This document shows, one piece after another, positions 45,116-52,994 of a stretch of DNA of 64,000 nt. Position numbers and translations under genes: made by a program. Positions within the stretch are counted from its first letter, which is position 1; the number at the start of each line of letters is the position of its first letter. The stretch lies in NCBI RefSeq assembly GCF_013177635.1, contig NZ_CP030944.1, forward strand, positions 1,116,001 to 1,180,000, given 5' to 3'. The DNA comes from Arcobacter aquimarinus (GTDB taxonomy: Bacteria; Campylobacterota; Campylobacteria; Campylobacterales; Arcobacteraceae). A model generated the notes under the pieces. It ran no database searches. It was not told the DNA's origin and was given only the letters and a program-made list of their open reading frames with translations.

Positions 45116-46510
45116 TCAATCTGTAATGAAAAGTTTTTCTAAAAATTCATTTGCGATTTTTAGATGATTTTCTAGCTTTTCTTTGGGCATTTTATTTAGA
45201 AGTGCTATTTGCATTTTCATTCGTGGATTTTTGTCAAATTTAAAAGAATATTTATATAAAAATCTCCAATAAAGTGCATCTATAATCTTGCACCACTCTT
45301 CTTTTTTATCATAATCACTCATCTTTAAAAGATAGTTTGAACTTGCTATATAAGGCTTTGTAGTGATACTTCCCCCATCACTAAAACCACTCATTCCATA
45401 AACATTTCCAACCATCACCCAATCGTAAGCATCGATGTAATTTTTCATAAAAAACTCATAAACTTCATTTGGTTTAATCTCAAGTAATAAAAAAATATTT
45501 CCTAAAATCATAAGCCTTTCTATGTGGTGATTATAAGCTGTAAGATTTAGTTTTTTGATTGTGTCATCAAGTATTTTTATACCACTTTTAGCTTCTAAAA
45601 TTTTTTGTGGCATAGAGTTTTTAAACTTAAAAAAGTTTGAATTTCTCAAGAGTATCCCATCATCTTCATAAACTCGAAGCATAAATTCCCTCCAACCGAT
45701 GATTTGTCTTATAAAGCCTTCTTTTGCATTGTATGGAGCATCAAAATTTACTATTTTTTCCATTAACTCATGTAAATCAAGTAAACCAATATTTAAACTA
45801 CTTGAAATATTTGAATGAAATAAAAAGTTTTGTTTTATATCTTTTGTAATTGCATCTTGAAAAGAGCCAAAATTTTCAAATTTCTCTTTTAAAAAATAGT
45901 TTAGTTGGATATTTGCTTCATCAAAAGTTGTAGGATAATAAAAGTTCTCACAAACTCCAACACTTTTAAATTTTTTACAGTAAATCAAAGCCTCTTTTAC
46001 AAACTCATTTTCAAAAGCTAAAGTAGGGGGAATTTTTATCTCCTTTGGAAGTTTTTTTCTATTATCCTCATCAAAGCTATATTTATCAAAAAAAGGTTTT
46101 CCATTTTGCATGAAAATATCCAACTCTTTTCTTCTATTTATATAAAACTTATGCAAAAACTTGTTTTTATCTTTTGGGTTTATAAAGTTTGGATTTTTGA
46201 TTGTTGTGATGTTTGAAAAGTTTTTATAAACCTTTTTTTCCAAATAATTATCAAAAAGTTCATAAACAAAAACCTCTTCATTTTTATAAAGTTCAAGATA
46301 ACTCTCATCTTCAAAATACTCAACTAAAATATTGTTTTGTTTTAAATAAGATTCATAAAACTTCATCGAAGCTCTATGAAGCACAAGCTTTTGAATATGA
46401 AAATCATATTGGGTAAAAAATAACGGTTCTTCTATTAAAAGCACTTTTTTATTTACAAAGTTTGATATGTTTTTAAATAGTTGGTTTGGGTAGAGTATAA
46501 ATGTTTTCAT
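45116..46510 (-). CDS. Cryptochrome/photolyase-related protein (PF04244 group), Fe-S ligands missing
   Basis: 464 residues of the deoxyribodipyrimidine-photolyase-related (FeS-BCP/CryB/PhrB) group. The flavin-binding half is recognisable by REGFIRQIIGWREF-like (here EGFIRQIIGWREFML), YNHHIERLMILGN, and DAYDWVMVGNVYGMS with GGSITTKPYIASS. Relatives bind a [4Fe-4S] cluster through four Cys, one in TGMxC and three near the SDYC region. Here the first is Ile (SGIKILDDTI) and only one Cys (EEWCK) remains before LYWRF. The cluster is therefore probably absent. It heads the TIGR03916/03915, lipocalin and TIGR03643 run. Confidence 0.85.
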   Translation of the reverse strand: MKTFILYPNQLFKNISNFVNKKVLLIEEPLFFTQYDFHIQKLVLHRASMKFYESYLKQNNILVEYFEDESYLELYKNEEVFVYELFDNYLEKKVYKNFSNITTIKNPNFINPKDKNKFLHKFYINRRKELDIFMQNGKPFFDKYSFDEDNRKKLPKEIKIPPTLAFENEFVKEALIYCKKFKSVGVCENFYYPTTFDEANIQLNYFLKEKFENFGSFQDAITKDIKQNFLFHSNISSSLNIGLLDLHELMEKIVNFDAPYNAKEGFIRQIIGWREFMLRVYEDDGILLRNSNFFKFKNSMPQKILEAKSGIKILDDTIKKLNLTAYNHHIERLMILGNIFLLLEIKPNEVYEFFMKNYIDAYDWVMVGNVYGMSGFSDGGSITTKPYIASSNYLLKMSDYDKKEEWCKIIDALYWRFLYKYSFKFDKNPRMKMQIALLNKMPKEKLENHLKIANEFLEKLFITD

Positions 46511-46655
46511 AAAAATAGTTTATTAGATTTGAAGTTTATTTTGTACAAATTGTTTGTTAATTGATGAATTTTAATAATGTAATTTTCTAAATTATATAGA
46601 TATAATTTTTTTATTAAGTTATTTCAAGAGAAAAGAAATAAATAAAGTAAAGTTT

Positions 46656-46685
46656 ATGCATTCCCAAGCTTGAGCTTGGGAACGA
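46656..46685 (+). repeat. REP-like palindromic repeat, copy 1
   Basis: ATGCATTCCCAAGCTTGAGCTTGGGAACGA-type element: arms CCCAAGCT and AGCTTGGG around a short loop, with GCATT on one side and AACGA on the other. The same element occurs at 47593, and a variant in the opposite orientation at 47448. Confidence 0.85.
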
Positions 46686-46737
46686 TGAAAAGTAGATTAA
46701 AATAATAAAAGAGAAAATTGAAAAAAAAGAGGGAAAT

Positions 46738-47397
46738 ATGGATAAAGAAGAAAAAAAGAAATTAGAAAATGAGTTTAAACAACTAAAGAGAAGTGAATAT
46801 GATAAAGCTTATGATAAAGTAATAAACTTCTTCCTTGTAGCTTCAATAGTTGTATTCTTGATACCAACAAATATTTTAAGTGTATATCCAATCTTAAAAA
46901 GTTTTACACAGTTTATGGCAAAAATCTTTCCAAATATCACTATATATGCCCAAAGAAGTAGATGGTCTGAAGTAACAGAATTTTATTTTAGCTATATGTG
47001 GATAGTAGCATTAATAACTATTGTCTTAATCATAATGACTATTCCCACAGCAAATGAGAAAGCTGAAAAATATTTTGGAACGGGAAAATATAAACATAAA
47101 GGAATATTAAATCATAAATATTTGATATTTGTACCTCAATTGTTATCGTTTAAATATTTTCTATTAATTACAGCAGCTATTTTATTAAGCCTATATGGTA
47201 TTTATATAAATTATACAGGTTCTTTAATAGATGGTGAAATTTCGAGGTTGAAATTTGGTGAAATTATAAGTACACGATTTGGAATGCTTTTTATAGCAGT
47301 CATTTTTCAAGTTATTATTATACATGGATTAGTAGTTATATTAATACGAAGTATTTTAAACACAATACACATTCAAAAAATAAAAAAAGGAGAATAA
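46738..47397 (+). CDS. Four-helix membrane protein, unknown function
   Basis: A 219-residue protein with a charged N-terminal helix (about 1-25) and four hydrophobic segments (near 27-47, 83-103, 132-157 and 187-212), ending in a basic cytoplasmic tail. No family is recognised. It is the only gene in the 1 kb interval between the two minus-strand blocks and is bracketed by REP-like palindromes at 46656, 47448 and 47593, which suggests acquired sequence. GGGAAAT lies before the ATG. Confidence 0.7.
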   Translation: MDKEEKKKLENEFKQLKRSEYDKAYDKVINFFLVASIVVFLIPTNILSVYPILKSFTQFMAKIFPNITIYAQRSRWSEVTEFYFSYMWIVALITIVLIIMTIPTANEKAEKYFGTGKYKHKGILNHKYLIFVPQLLSFKYFLLITAAILLSLYGIYINYTGSLIDGEISRLKFGEIISTRFGMLFIAVIFQVIIIHGLVVILIRSILNTIHIQKIKKGE

Positions 47398-47447
47398 AAA
47401 GATGGGAATAGAAACAAATAACCAAAGAGAATAATTAGAATTTTCTA

Positions 47448-47478
47448 TCGTTCTCAACGTCCTCGTTGGGAATGCATA
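47448..47478 (-). repeat. REP-like palindromic repeat, copy 2 (variant stem)
   Basis: TCGTTCTCAACG-TCCT-CGTTGGGAATGCATA. The outer ends match the reverse complement of copies 1 and 3, while the stem (CAACG/CGTTG) differs, with a one-base mismatch further out. This marks a second sequence class of the same element. Confidence 0.75.
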
Positions 47479-47488
47479 TAAAAACTAA

Positions 47489-47650
47489 ATGAAAAAGAAG
47501 AAACAAAAATGGCTAGAAGTAGATAGAATATATGAACCAACATATTCTAGAAACAATTTACCGATTTTGGCAAAAGGATTTCAACCAAAACTTATGCATT
47601 CCCAAGCTGGAGCTTGGGAACGAAGAAAAAAATTTTATAAACTATCTTAA
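47489..47650 (+). other. Small open frame running through a REP element
   Basis: A 53-codon frame from ATG 47489 (MKKKKQKWLEVDRIYEPTYS, then LPILAKGF) whose last third is translated REP sequence (LMHSQAGAWERRKK). It ends at 47650, overlapping the end of the EAL gene on the other strand. The first 35 codons look protein-like, the rest not. It may be the start of a gene interrupted by a REP insertion, or it may not be a gene. No good ribosome site was seen. Confidence 0.3.
47593..47623 (+). repeat. REP-like palindromic repeat, copy 3
   Basis: TATGCATTCCCAAGCTGGAGCTTGGGAACGA, differing from copy 1 mainly in the loop (GG instead of TG). Same orientation as copy 1. Confidence 0.85.
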
Positions 47651-48702
47651 ATAACCCTAACAATCTCTGCACTAGGTTTAGCAAAATAATACCCTTGTGC
47701 GTAATCAACACCTATCTCTTTTACTTTTTCAAGTTCATAAGGAGTTTCAACCCCCTCAGCTAATAATTTTATACCATTTTCAGTACAGATTGTTCGTAAA
47801 GCTCTATAAATAGACTGTTTCATAGTATCTTTATCTATATTTTCTATGATATTTCTATCAACTTTTATGATGTCTGGTTTTATATCTATAATCATATTAA
47901 GTGAAGAGTATCCCTCACCAACATCATCAAGTGCAATTAAAAAACCTTTACTTCTATAGTAGTTTAAAATAGTTTTTAAGTGTTCTTTATCTTTTACATT
48001 TTGTGTTTCAACTACTTCGAAAACTATGTTTTTTGGGTCAAAGTCCAGTTGTTTTGCCCATTTTACAGTAGAAGCTAGGCAAAATTCTGGGTCATAAATA
48101 GAAGTTGGAATAAAGTTTATGAAAACTTTTGCATCTATTTTTTTAACTGCTGTTGTTTTAAGTGCTGTTTCTCTACACATTCTATCAAGGGTAAAATTCA
48201 TATCATTTCTTGCTGATTTCTTAAATAACTGGTCTGGATACATAAGCTCACCATTTGGTAAAACTCCACGTGTTAAGGCTTCATAAGCAAATATTTTATT
48301 TGTGTTTATATCAATTATTGGTTGAAAGTGAGCAGTTAAACTGCTATTTTCAAGAATATCAAAAAAGTTTCTATCTTCTATAAAATGCAAATATCTGTTC
48401 ATTGGTTTTGCAAAAAATATAGTTCCAAGCGAGAGTTGATTATCTTCATTTTCTATGAAGATTTTAATTTCATCTTTTTCTAAATCATTAAAATTTGTAT
48501 TGAAAAAATCAAAATTTTCCTCAAAAAAAAGTTTTGGATTTTCTTCTTGTATAGTTACAATTCCATCTATTTTTGAAGTTTCAAACCCCAAACTTTTTAA
48601 AAGATTTGAAGATTTTATCACTAACTCTGTTATTTGAGTTATGAAGTGAATCTTGCTTTTTTTCTCACTTATAGAAAATATATCTTTGCATTTACAAGCC
48701 AT
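47647..48702 (-). CDS. EAL-domain c-di-GMP phosphodiesterase
   Basis: 351 residues. About the first 125 form a sensor-like region with a leading CKCKDIF (Cys-x-Cys), which I cannot assign; it is not BLUF or GGDEF. The EAL domain follows with FAYEALTRG near 146, the DDVGEGYSS loop near 250, KVDRNIIENI near 276 and LLAEGVETPYE near 310, all intact catalytic features. It should break down cyclic di-GMP. It begins three bases after the DUF3833 gene, as the last member of the lipid operon, an unusual partner for that set. Confidence 0.88.
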   Translation of the reverse strand: MACKCKDIFSISEKKSKIHFITQITELVIKSSNLLKSLGFETSKIDGIVTIQEENPKLFFEENFDFFNTNFNDLEKDEIKIFIENEDNQLSLGTIFFAKPMNRYLHFIEDRNFFDILENSSLTAHFQPIIDINTNKIFAYEALTRGVLPNGELMYPDQLFKKSARNDMNFTLDRMCRETALKTTAVKKIDAKVFINFIPTSIYDPEFCLASTVKWAKQLDFDPKNIVFEVVETQNVKDKEHLKTILNYYRSKGFLIALDDVGEGYSSLNMIIDIKPDIIKVDRNIIENIDKDTMKQSIYRALRTICTENGIKLLAEGVETPYELEKVKEIGVDYAQGYYFAKPSAEIVRVI

Positions 48703-48705
48703 TTT

Positions 48706-49233
48706 TTAATCCTTGATTATAGTAATTACGATTTCACCTACAACAAAACCAAATTTTTTTAGTTTTGAGTGATTTATAATAACTCCATCATCTTGTAAGT
48801 GAAGCCAATCTTGAACACTTAAATCAATAGTAGAATCTTTATAAGGAGTTCTCATAACATAGTCAATCATTACTGTATTTCCATTTGCTATCATTGGGCT
48901 TTCTCCAATAATATCATTTGCAGTTGCTATAAATTTTTTATCTCCTGTTGGTTTTAAAGTCCAAATCCTTTTCATCTCTTCACCATCATCATAAACAAAA
49001 TATTCATCAAGTGTTCCAATACCGTTTTTATCCCAAGAACCAACCATTGTTCCTTTGAATGTTCTTGTTATTTTTCCACTTCTATCTTTTACAAGTCCAT
49101 AGGCTCTTAATTTACCATTGAAATATTCTTGTGGAATAAACTCTGGTTTTGTGTTGTTAAAATCTTCTATTTTCATTGCTGTACATCCTGTTAGTAGTAT
49201 GGTTGTTAAAAAAACTAATATTAAATTTTTCAT
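48706..49233 (-). CDS. DUF3833-family lipoprotein
   Basis: A 175-residue protein with a lipobox (TTILLTGCTAM, Cys near 17) and a beta-rich domain. Family markers are YFNGKLRAYGLVKDRSGK, IGTLDEYFVYDDGEEMKRIW and the last strand MRTPYKDSTIDLSVQDW split. DUF3833 genes usually sit in singlet-oxygen-type clusters with Cfa-like enzymes, as here. Binding of modified lipid is a reasonable guess. Its ATG overlaps the stop of the methyltransferase by four bases. Confidence 0.87.
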   Translation of the reverse strand: MKNLILVFLTTILLTGCTAMKIEDFNNTKPEFIPQEYFNGKLRAYGLVKDRSGKITRTFKGTMVGSWDKNGIGTLDEYFVYDDGEEMKRIWTLKPTGDKKFIATANDIIGESPMIANGNTVMIDYVMRTPYKDSTIDLSVQDWLHLQDDGVIINHSKLKKFGFVVGEIVITIIKD

Positions 49234-50456
49234 GCTATTAATCCTTTATTTAAATCTATATTTTGGTCTCTTGTAAAAACCAATTGATGAAGATTTATAT
49301 TTCTTGTTAAAAATGCAGCTTCACAATAGTTTAAATACATTTTCCACATTCGTATAAAATATTCATCAAAACCTAAATTCTTAATTTCTTCTAATTTTTT
49401 TTCAAAATTTTCATGCCAAATATTTAAAGTCTTTGCATAATCTTCTGTAAACTCTTCAAGATGATTTAGATTTAATCTTGTATGTTTTGACGTCACTTCA
49501 AGGATTTTAGAGATACTTGGAAGATGACCTCCTGGGAAGATATATTTTTGTATAAAATCAGTGCCTTTTGAGTAAGCTTTATATCTTTGGTCTGGCATTG
49601 TGATTACTTGAAGAACTAAAACTCCATTTGGTTTTAGTAGCTCTTGACACTTTTTAAAGAAGATATGAAAATACTCTTTTCCCACAGCTTCAAACATCTC
49701 AACGGCAATTATTGCATCAAATTTACCATTTAAATCTCTGTAATCTTTAAGTAAAATGTCAATTTTATCTTCTATCTTATGCTCTTTAAATCTATCTTCA
49801 CAAAGTTTTTTTTGCTCAACACTTAAAGTTACCGTTGTAACATCACAACCTTTATCATTTGCCAAATGAAGTGCCATAGCTCCCCAACCTGAGCCAATTT
49901 CTAAAACTTTAGAACCTTCTTTTAAGTTTAGTTTTGATGAAAGTTTTTCAAGTTTGTTTTTTTGTGCTTCGTATAAATCTTGGTTTTTGTGAGAAAAAAC
50001 AGCACTTGAATACATCATTGTTTCATCAAGCATTAGTTTATAAAAGTCGTTTGATAAGTCATAGTGCGCTGAGATATTTTTTCTTGAGTTTGTTTTTGAG
50101 TTTTTTCTTAAACTATGTTTGATTTTATTAAAAACAGGCATTAGATTTATTAGTCTGTTTTTTTCATTTTCACTTGTAGTTCCAAGATATTTTGCATTTA
50201 AAAGTGCTAGTTCTATTAGTTTTGTAAGATTTGAAGTTTCAAAATCTTTGTCTATGTAACTCTCACAAAAACCAATATCTCCATAAAGTATGGTTCTACT
50301 AAAAAATCTATTGTTATATATTTCTAAAGTTATTTTTTCTTCAACTTTTTTTTCTCCATAAAGTTTGATAGTTCCATCTTTATAGATTACTTGTAATGTT
50401 CCTATTTTTATTTTTGAAAAGAAGTTATCTCCAAATTTATTCCATAATTTTTGCAT
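49230..50456 (-). CDS. Cyclopropane-fatty-acyl-phospholipid synthase-family methyltransferase
   Basis: A 408-residue SAM-dependent enzyme. The N-terminal accessory domain (about 1-110) is followed by the methyltransferase fold with HYDLSNDFYKLMLDETMMYS, the SAM motif VLEIGSGWGAMALHLA near 188, IIAVEMFEAVGKEYF near 255 and FIQKYIFPGGHLPS near 310. These are the Cfa pattern, so it methylates unsaturated acyl chains on phospholipids to make cyclopropane or branched rings. In ChrR-type clusters, related enzymes start furan or cyclopropane fatty acid synthesis. It is co-transcribed with DUF1365 (2-base gap). Confidence 0.9.
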   Translation of the reverse strand: MQKLWNKFGDNFFSKIKIGTLQVIYKDGTIKLYGEKKVEEKITLEIYNNRFFSRTILYGDIGFCESYIDKDFETSNLTKLIELALLNAKYLGTTSENEKNRLINLMPVFNKIKHSLRKNSKTNSRKNISAHYDLSNDFYKLMLDETMMYSSAVFSHKNQDLYEAQKNKLEKLSSKLNLKEGSKVLEIGSGWGAMALHLANDKGCDVTTVTLSVEQKKLCEDRFKEHKIEDKIDILLKDYRDLNGKFDAIIAVEMFEAVGKEYFHIFFKKCQELLKPNGVLVLQVITMPDQRYKAYSKGTDFIQKYIFPGGHLPSISKILEVTSKHTRLNLNHLEEFTEDYAKTLNIWHENFEKKLEEIKNLGFDEYFIRMWKMYLNYCEAAFLTRNINLHQLVFTRDQNIDLNKGLIA

Positions 50457-50458
50457 TT

Positions 50459-51211
50459 TTAATACCTCCTTATTTTGTCATTTTCTCTTGGAAAATAGAT
50501 TTTTAACCCTTTTAAATAAAGCCTAAGAGCATGATAATAAGTTCGAGAAACCACTAAAAAAGTGCTGAACATATATCGAAAAAATATTTTTAGTATATTT
50601 TTAAAAGTGTAGGGCTTTGCTTTTGAGTTAAAAATCGCTGTTAATTTATGTTGTTTATCTTCGTATAAATCTATTTTTATAAATAATTTGTTTTCATCAT
50701 ACTTTAGCTCAAACTCATAAACTCCCTCACACTCAAAAAAAGGTGAAACATACATATCTTTTTTTACAACTCCAAAATATGAATTGTCTCTTTTTTCAAG
50801 TTTTACTGGGTAAACAACACGACCGTTGTTGTAGTTATGAACTTCAGCTAAAATATAAGTTGGAAGATTTTCTTCATCAAATAAAACCAAAACACTAATA
50901 GGATTAAAAACAAAGTTTAAAACCCTTGGAAGTGTTAAAAATCTCATTTTTGATGTTGTTTTTAAATCAAATCTTTTTAAAAGTTCCTCTATGTTTTTTA
51001 TAAAATCCGTAGTTTTCCCAAAGTGGTCAAAACTTTGTAGACTCATAAAATTTAGTTTGTTTATAGAAAAAATTCTATTTTCTAAACTTTTTAAATCAAA
51101 CAGATCAATATCAAGCAGATAAAAGTTATATTTAAAATCGTGCTTTTTAGGAAGAAATCTTTTATGATAAATAGTTCCTTCAAAAATATTGTGATTTGAT
51201 AAATTTTGCAT
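50459..51211 (-). CDS. DUF1365-family protein
   Basis: A 250-residue protein matching DUF1365: GTIYHKRFLPKKHDFKYNFY at the start, FLTLPRVLNFVFNPISVLVL in the middle, and VKKDMYVSPFFECEGVYEF, with final helices YMFSTFLVVSRTYYHAL. Enzymatic role is unknown, but the gene almost always neighbours an FAD amine-oxidase-like and a Cfa-like gene. I use the ATG at 51211, which directly follows the upstream stop at 51213, because a longer frame would overlap that gene by 40 bases. A weakly hydrophobic C-terminus may associate with the membrane. Confidence 0.87.
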   Translation of the reverse strand: MQNLSNHNIFEGTIYHKRFLPKKHDFKYNFYLLDIDLFDLKSLENRIFSINKLNFMSLQSFDHFGKTTDFIKNIEELLKRFDLKTTSKMRFLTLPRVLNFVFNPISVLVLFDEENLPTYILAEVHNYNNGRVVYPVKLEKRDNSYFGVVKKDMYVSPFFECEGVYEFELKYDENKLFIKIDLYEDKQHKLTAIFNSKAKPYTFKNILKIFFRYMFSTFLVVSRTYYHALRLYLKGLKIYFPRENDKIRRY

Positions 51212-51212
51212 T

Positions 51213-52451
51213 TTAGAACTCGCATCCAAGTTTTGAAGCCACTTTTGTAGCACTTAAAAGTCCATCTTCATGGAAACCATATCTCCAATAAGCTCCTGCA
51301 AAATAAGTGTTATTATGTCCACAAATTTCATCTTTTCTGCTTTGCATTTTTATTGCAAGTGAATCAAATTGAGGGTGTTCATAAGAGATTTTTTCAATCA
51401 CGTTGTTTATATTTTGAGTCTCATTTAATGATACAAAATAATCTTTTTTTGTTTTTAGATTTTGTAGAGTATTTATCCAATAACTAAGTGTTACAAGCTT
51501 ATTTTGCGTGTTTGAACTTGTATAGTTCCAAGCTGCATACATTTTTCTATTTGGATATAAAATATTATTGTCATTATGTAAAACGGCGCTATTTTCTTTA
51601 TATTTAAAAGCACTTAAAATTTCAATTTCTTTTTGTGTAGGATTTTCTAAAATATCTAAAGCTTGTGGTGCATGCATAGCTAATACAACTTTGTCATAAA
51701 AAGATTTATTTCCATTTCTATGGATTAAATAAACCTCATTTTCTTCCCTTTGAACTTTTACAACATCAGAGTTTACAAATATTTTTCCTGAGATTTTATT
51801 TTTTATTTTATTTACATAATTTATGCTTCCATTACTAACAGTTAGCCATTGATGATGAGTTGAAACTCCTAAAAGACCATGGTTTTTAAAAAATGTTAAA
51901 AATGTTCTTGCTGGAAAATTATTCATTTCATTGCTTGGAGTTGACCAAATAGCAGCACCCATTGGGAGTAAATATCTTTGTTTGAAAGCATCTGAATAAT
52001 CTTTTATGTATTCTCCTAAAGTTTTGTCTAAATTTGAATTACACTCTTTTAAATCTTCATTTGCTTTTTTATTAAAATCTAAAATATCTTTTATCATTTT
52101 ATAGTGAGTAAGTGAAAAAAGATTTCTTTTTTGAGCAAACATTCCTTTTAAAGAAGAGCCATTGTAAGCTCTGTTTATATCTTTATCCCAAAAAGCAAAA
52201 CTCATATCAGAGTTTTCTATCTTTACATCTAACTCTTTAAATAGTTTTGTCAAAAGTGGATAAGTTGGATGATTAAAAACTAAAAAACCAGTATCAACAC
52301 CAAAGACTTTATCCTCATCTTGAACCATTGTAGTTCTAGCATGTCCTCCTAATCTATCCTCTTTTTCGTATAAATCAACTTCATGTTTTTTGCTTAAAAT
52401 ATAGGCACTTCCAAGTCCACTAATTCCAGCTCCTAAAACTGCTATTTTCAT
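51213..52451 (-). CDS. FAD-dependent amine-oxidase-like oxidoreductase
   Basis: 412 residues. The N-terminal flavin fold is IAVLGAGISGLGSAYIL with EKEDRLGGHARTT, then VDTGFLVFNHPTYPLL. The C-terminus ends in a second flavin motif, AGAYWRYGFHEDGLLSA. This is the predicted NAD/FAD-binding protein paired with DUF1365 and Cfa-like genes, thought to oxidise or desaturate a fatty-acyl product. It overlaps the lipocalin gene by four bases (ATGA) and is followed at once by DUF1365. Confidence 0.9.
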   Translation of the reverse strand: MKIAVLGAGISGLGSAYILSKKHEVDLYEKEDRLGGHARTTMVQDEDKVFGVDTGFLVFNHPTYPLLTKLFKELDVKIENSDMSFAFWDKDINRAYNGSSLKGMFAQKRNLFSLTHYKMIKDILDFNKKANEDLKECNSNLDKTLGEYIKDYSDAFKQRYLLPMGAAIWSTPSNEMNNFPARTFLTFFKNHGLLGVSTHHQWLTVSNGSINYVNKIKNKISGKIFVNSDVVKVQREENEVYLIHRNGNKSFYDKVVLAMHAPQALDILENPTQKEIEILSAFKYKENSAVLHNDNNILYPNRKMYAAWNYTSSNTQNKLVTLSYWINTLQNLKTKKDYFVSLNETQNINNVIEKISYEHPQFDSLAIKMQSRKDEICGHNNTYFAGAYWRYGFHEDGLLSATKVASKLGCEF

Positions 52452-52936
52452 TTGTATCTTCCTTTTGGGTCAAGTTTTGTAAAAACTAATTTTGAAATAT
52501 CCATTTTGTTTTTTAAATCATTTAGAATTTTTTCTAACTCATTTTTATCTATATTTGGTGTTCTACTCATAATCCAAAGATTTGAATAATCATCATTTGA
52601 AACAACTGCTGTTTTATAATCATTCAAATATTCGATTTTATATGAAGTTCTAAAAACAAAAAAATATCTCATAAAAAGTTGGTTATTTTCTAGTTTTGCA
52701 AAACCGTTATATTCTATTAGTTTTCCATTTAATTCATTTTCAAAACATCTATTATAAACATCATAAGTGTTATTTTCTTGGAGTTTGTATTCTACGCTTG
52801 AGGCTACACAAGAGGTTTGAAAGCTATTTTCAATCCTTGCTACTTCATACCAAAGTCCAGAAAATTTTTTAATATCAATAGAAGTATTTGCAAAGATTGA
52901 TGAAGAAAAAAATATTGACAAAAATAAAAATTTCAC
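52448..52936 (-). CDS. Lipocalin-family periplasmic protein
   Basis: 162 residues with a signal peptide (about 1-16) but no obvious lipobox Cys. The lipocalin opening FSGLWYEVARIENSFQTSC is clear, with a barrel continuing to LWIMSRTPNIDKNEL. It is shorter than the lipocalin at 42523 and only moderately similar. Its place as the first of the tightly packed lipid genes suggests it carries the modified fatty acid. The stop overlaps the FAD enzyme start (ATGA). Confidence 0.87.
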   Translation of the reverse strand: MKFLFLSIFFSSSIFANTSIDIKKFSGLWYEVARIENSFQTSCVASSVEYKLQENNTYDVYNRCFENELNGKLIEYNGFAKLENNQLFMRYFFVFRTSYKIEYLNDYKTAVVSNDDYSNLWIMSRTPNIDKNELEKILNDLKNKMDISKLVFTKLDPKGRYK

Positions 52937-52994
52937 AAATACTCCTTTTGTTTAAACAAGGTAATTTATTATAAAAAAAGAGAGTTTTGTATGT

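Noticed and set aside
47402-47434. Tiny frame (MGIETNNQRE) after the membrane protein with a GGAG before it
   Set aside because: Ten codons and no sign of continuation; it could be a leftover start but cannot be supported.
46656-47623. Three spaced palindromic repeats suggested a CRISPR array
   Set aside because: The spacing is irregular (hundreds of bases), a gene lies between copies, orientation differs and no cas genes are nearby; they fit REP-like elements.
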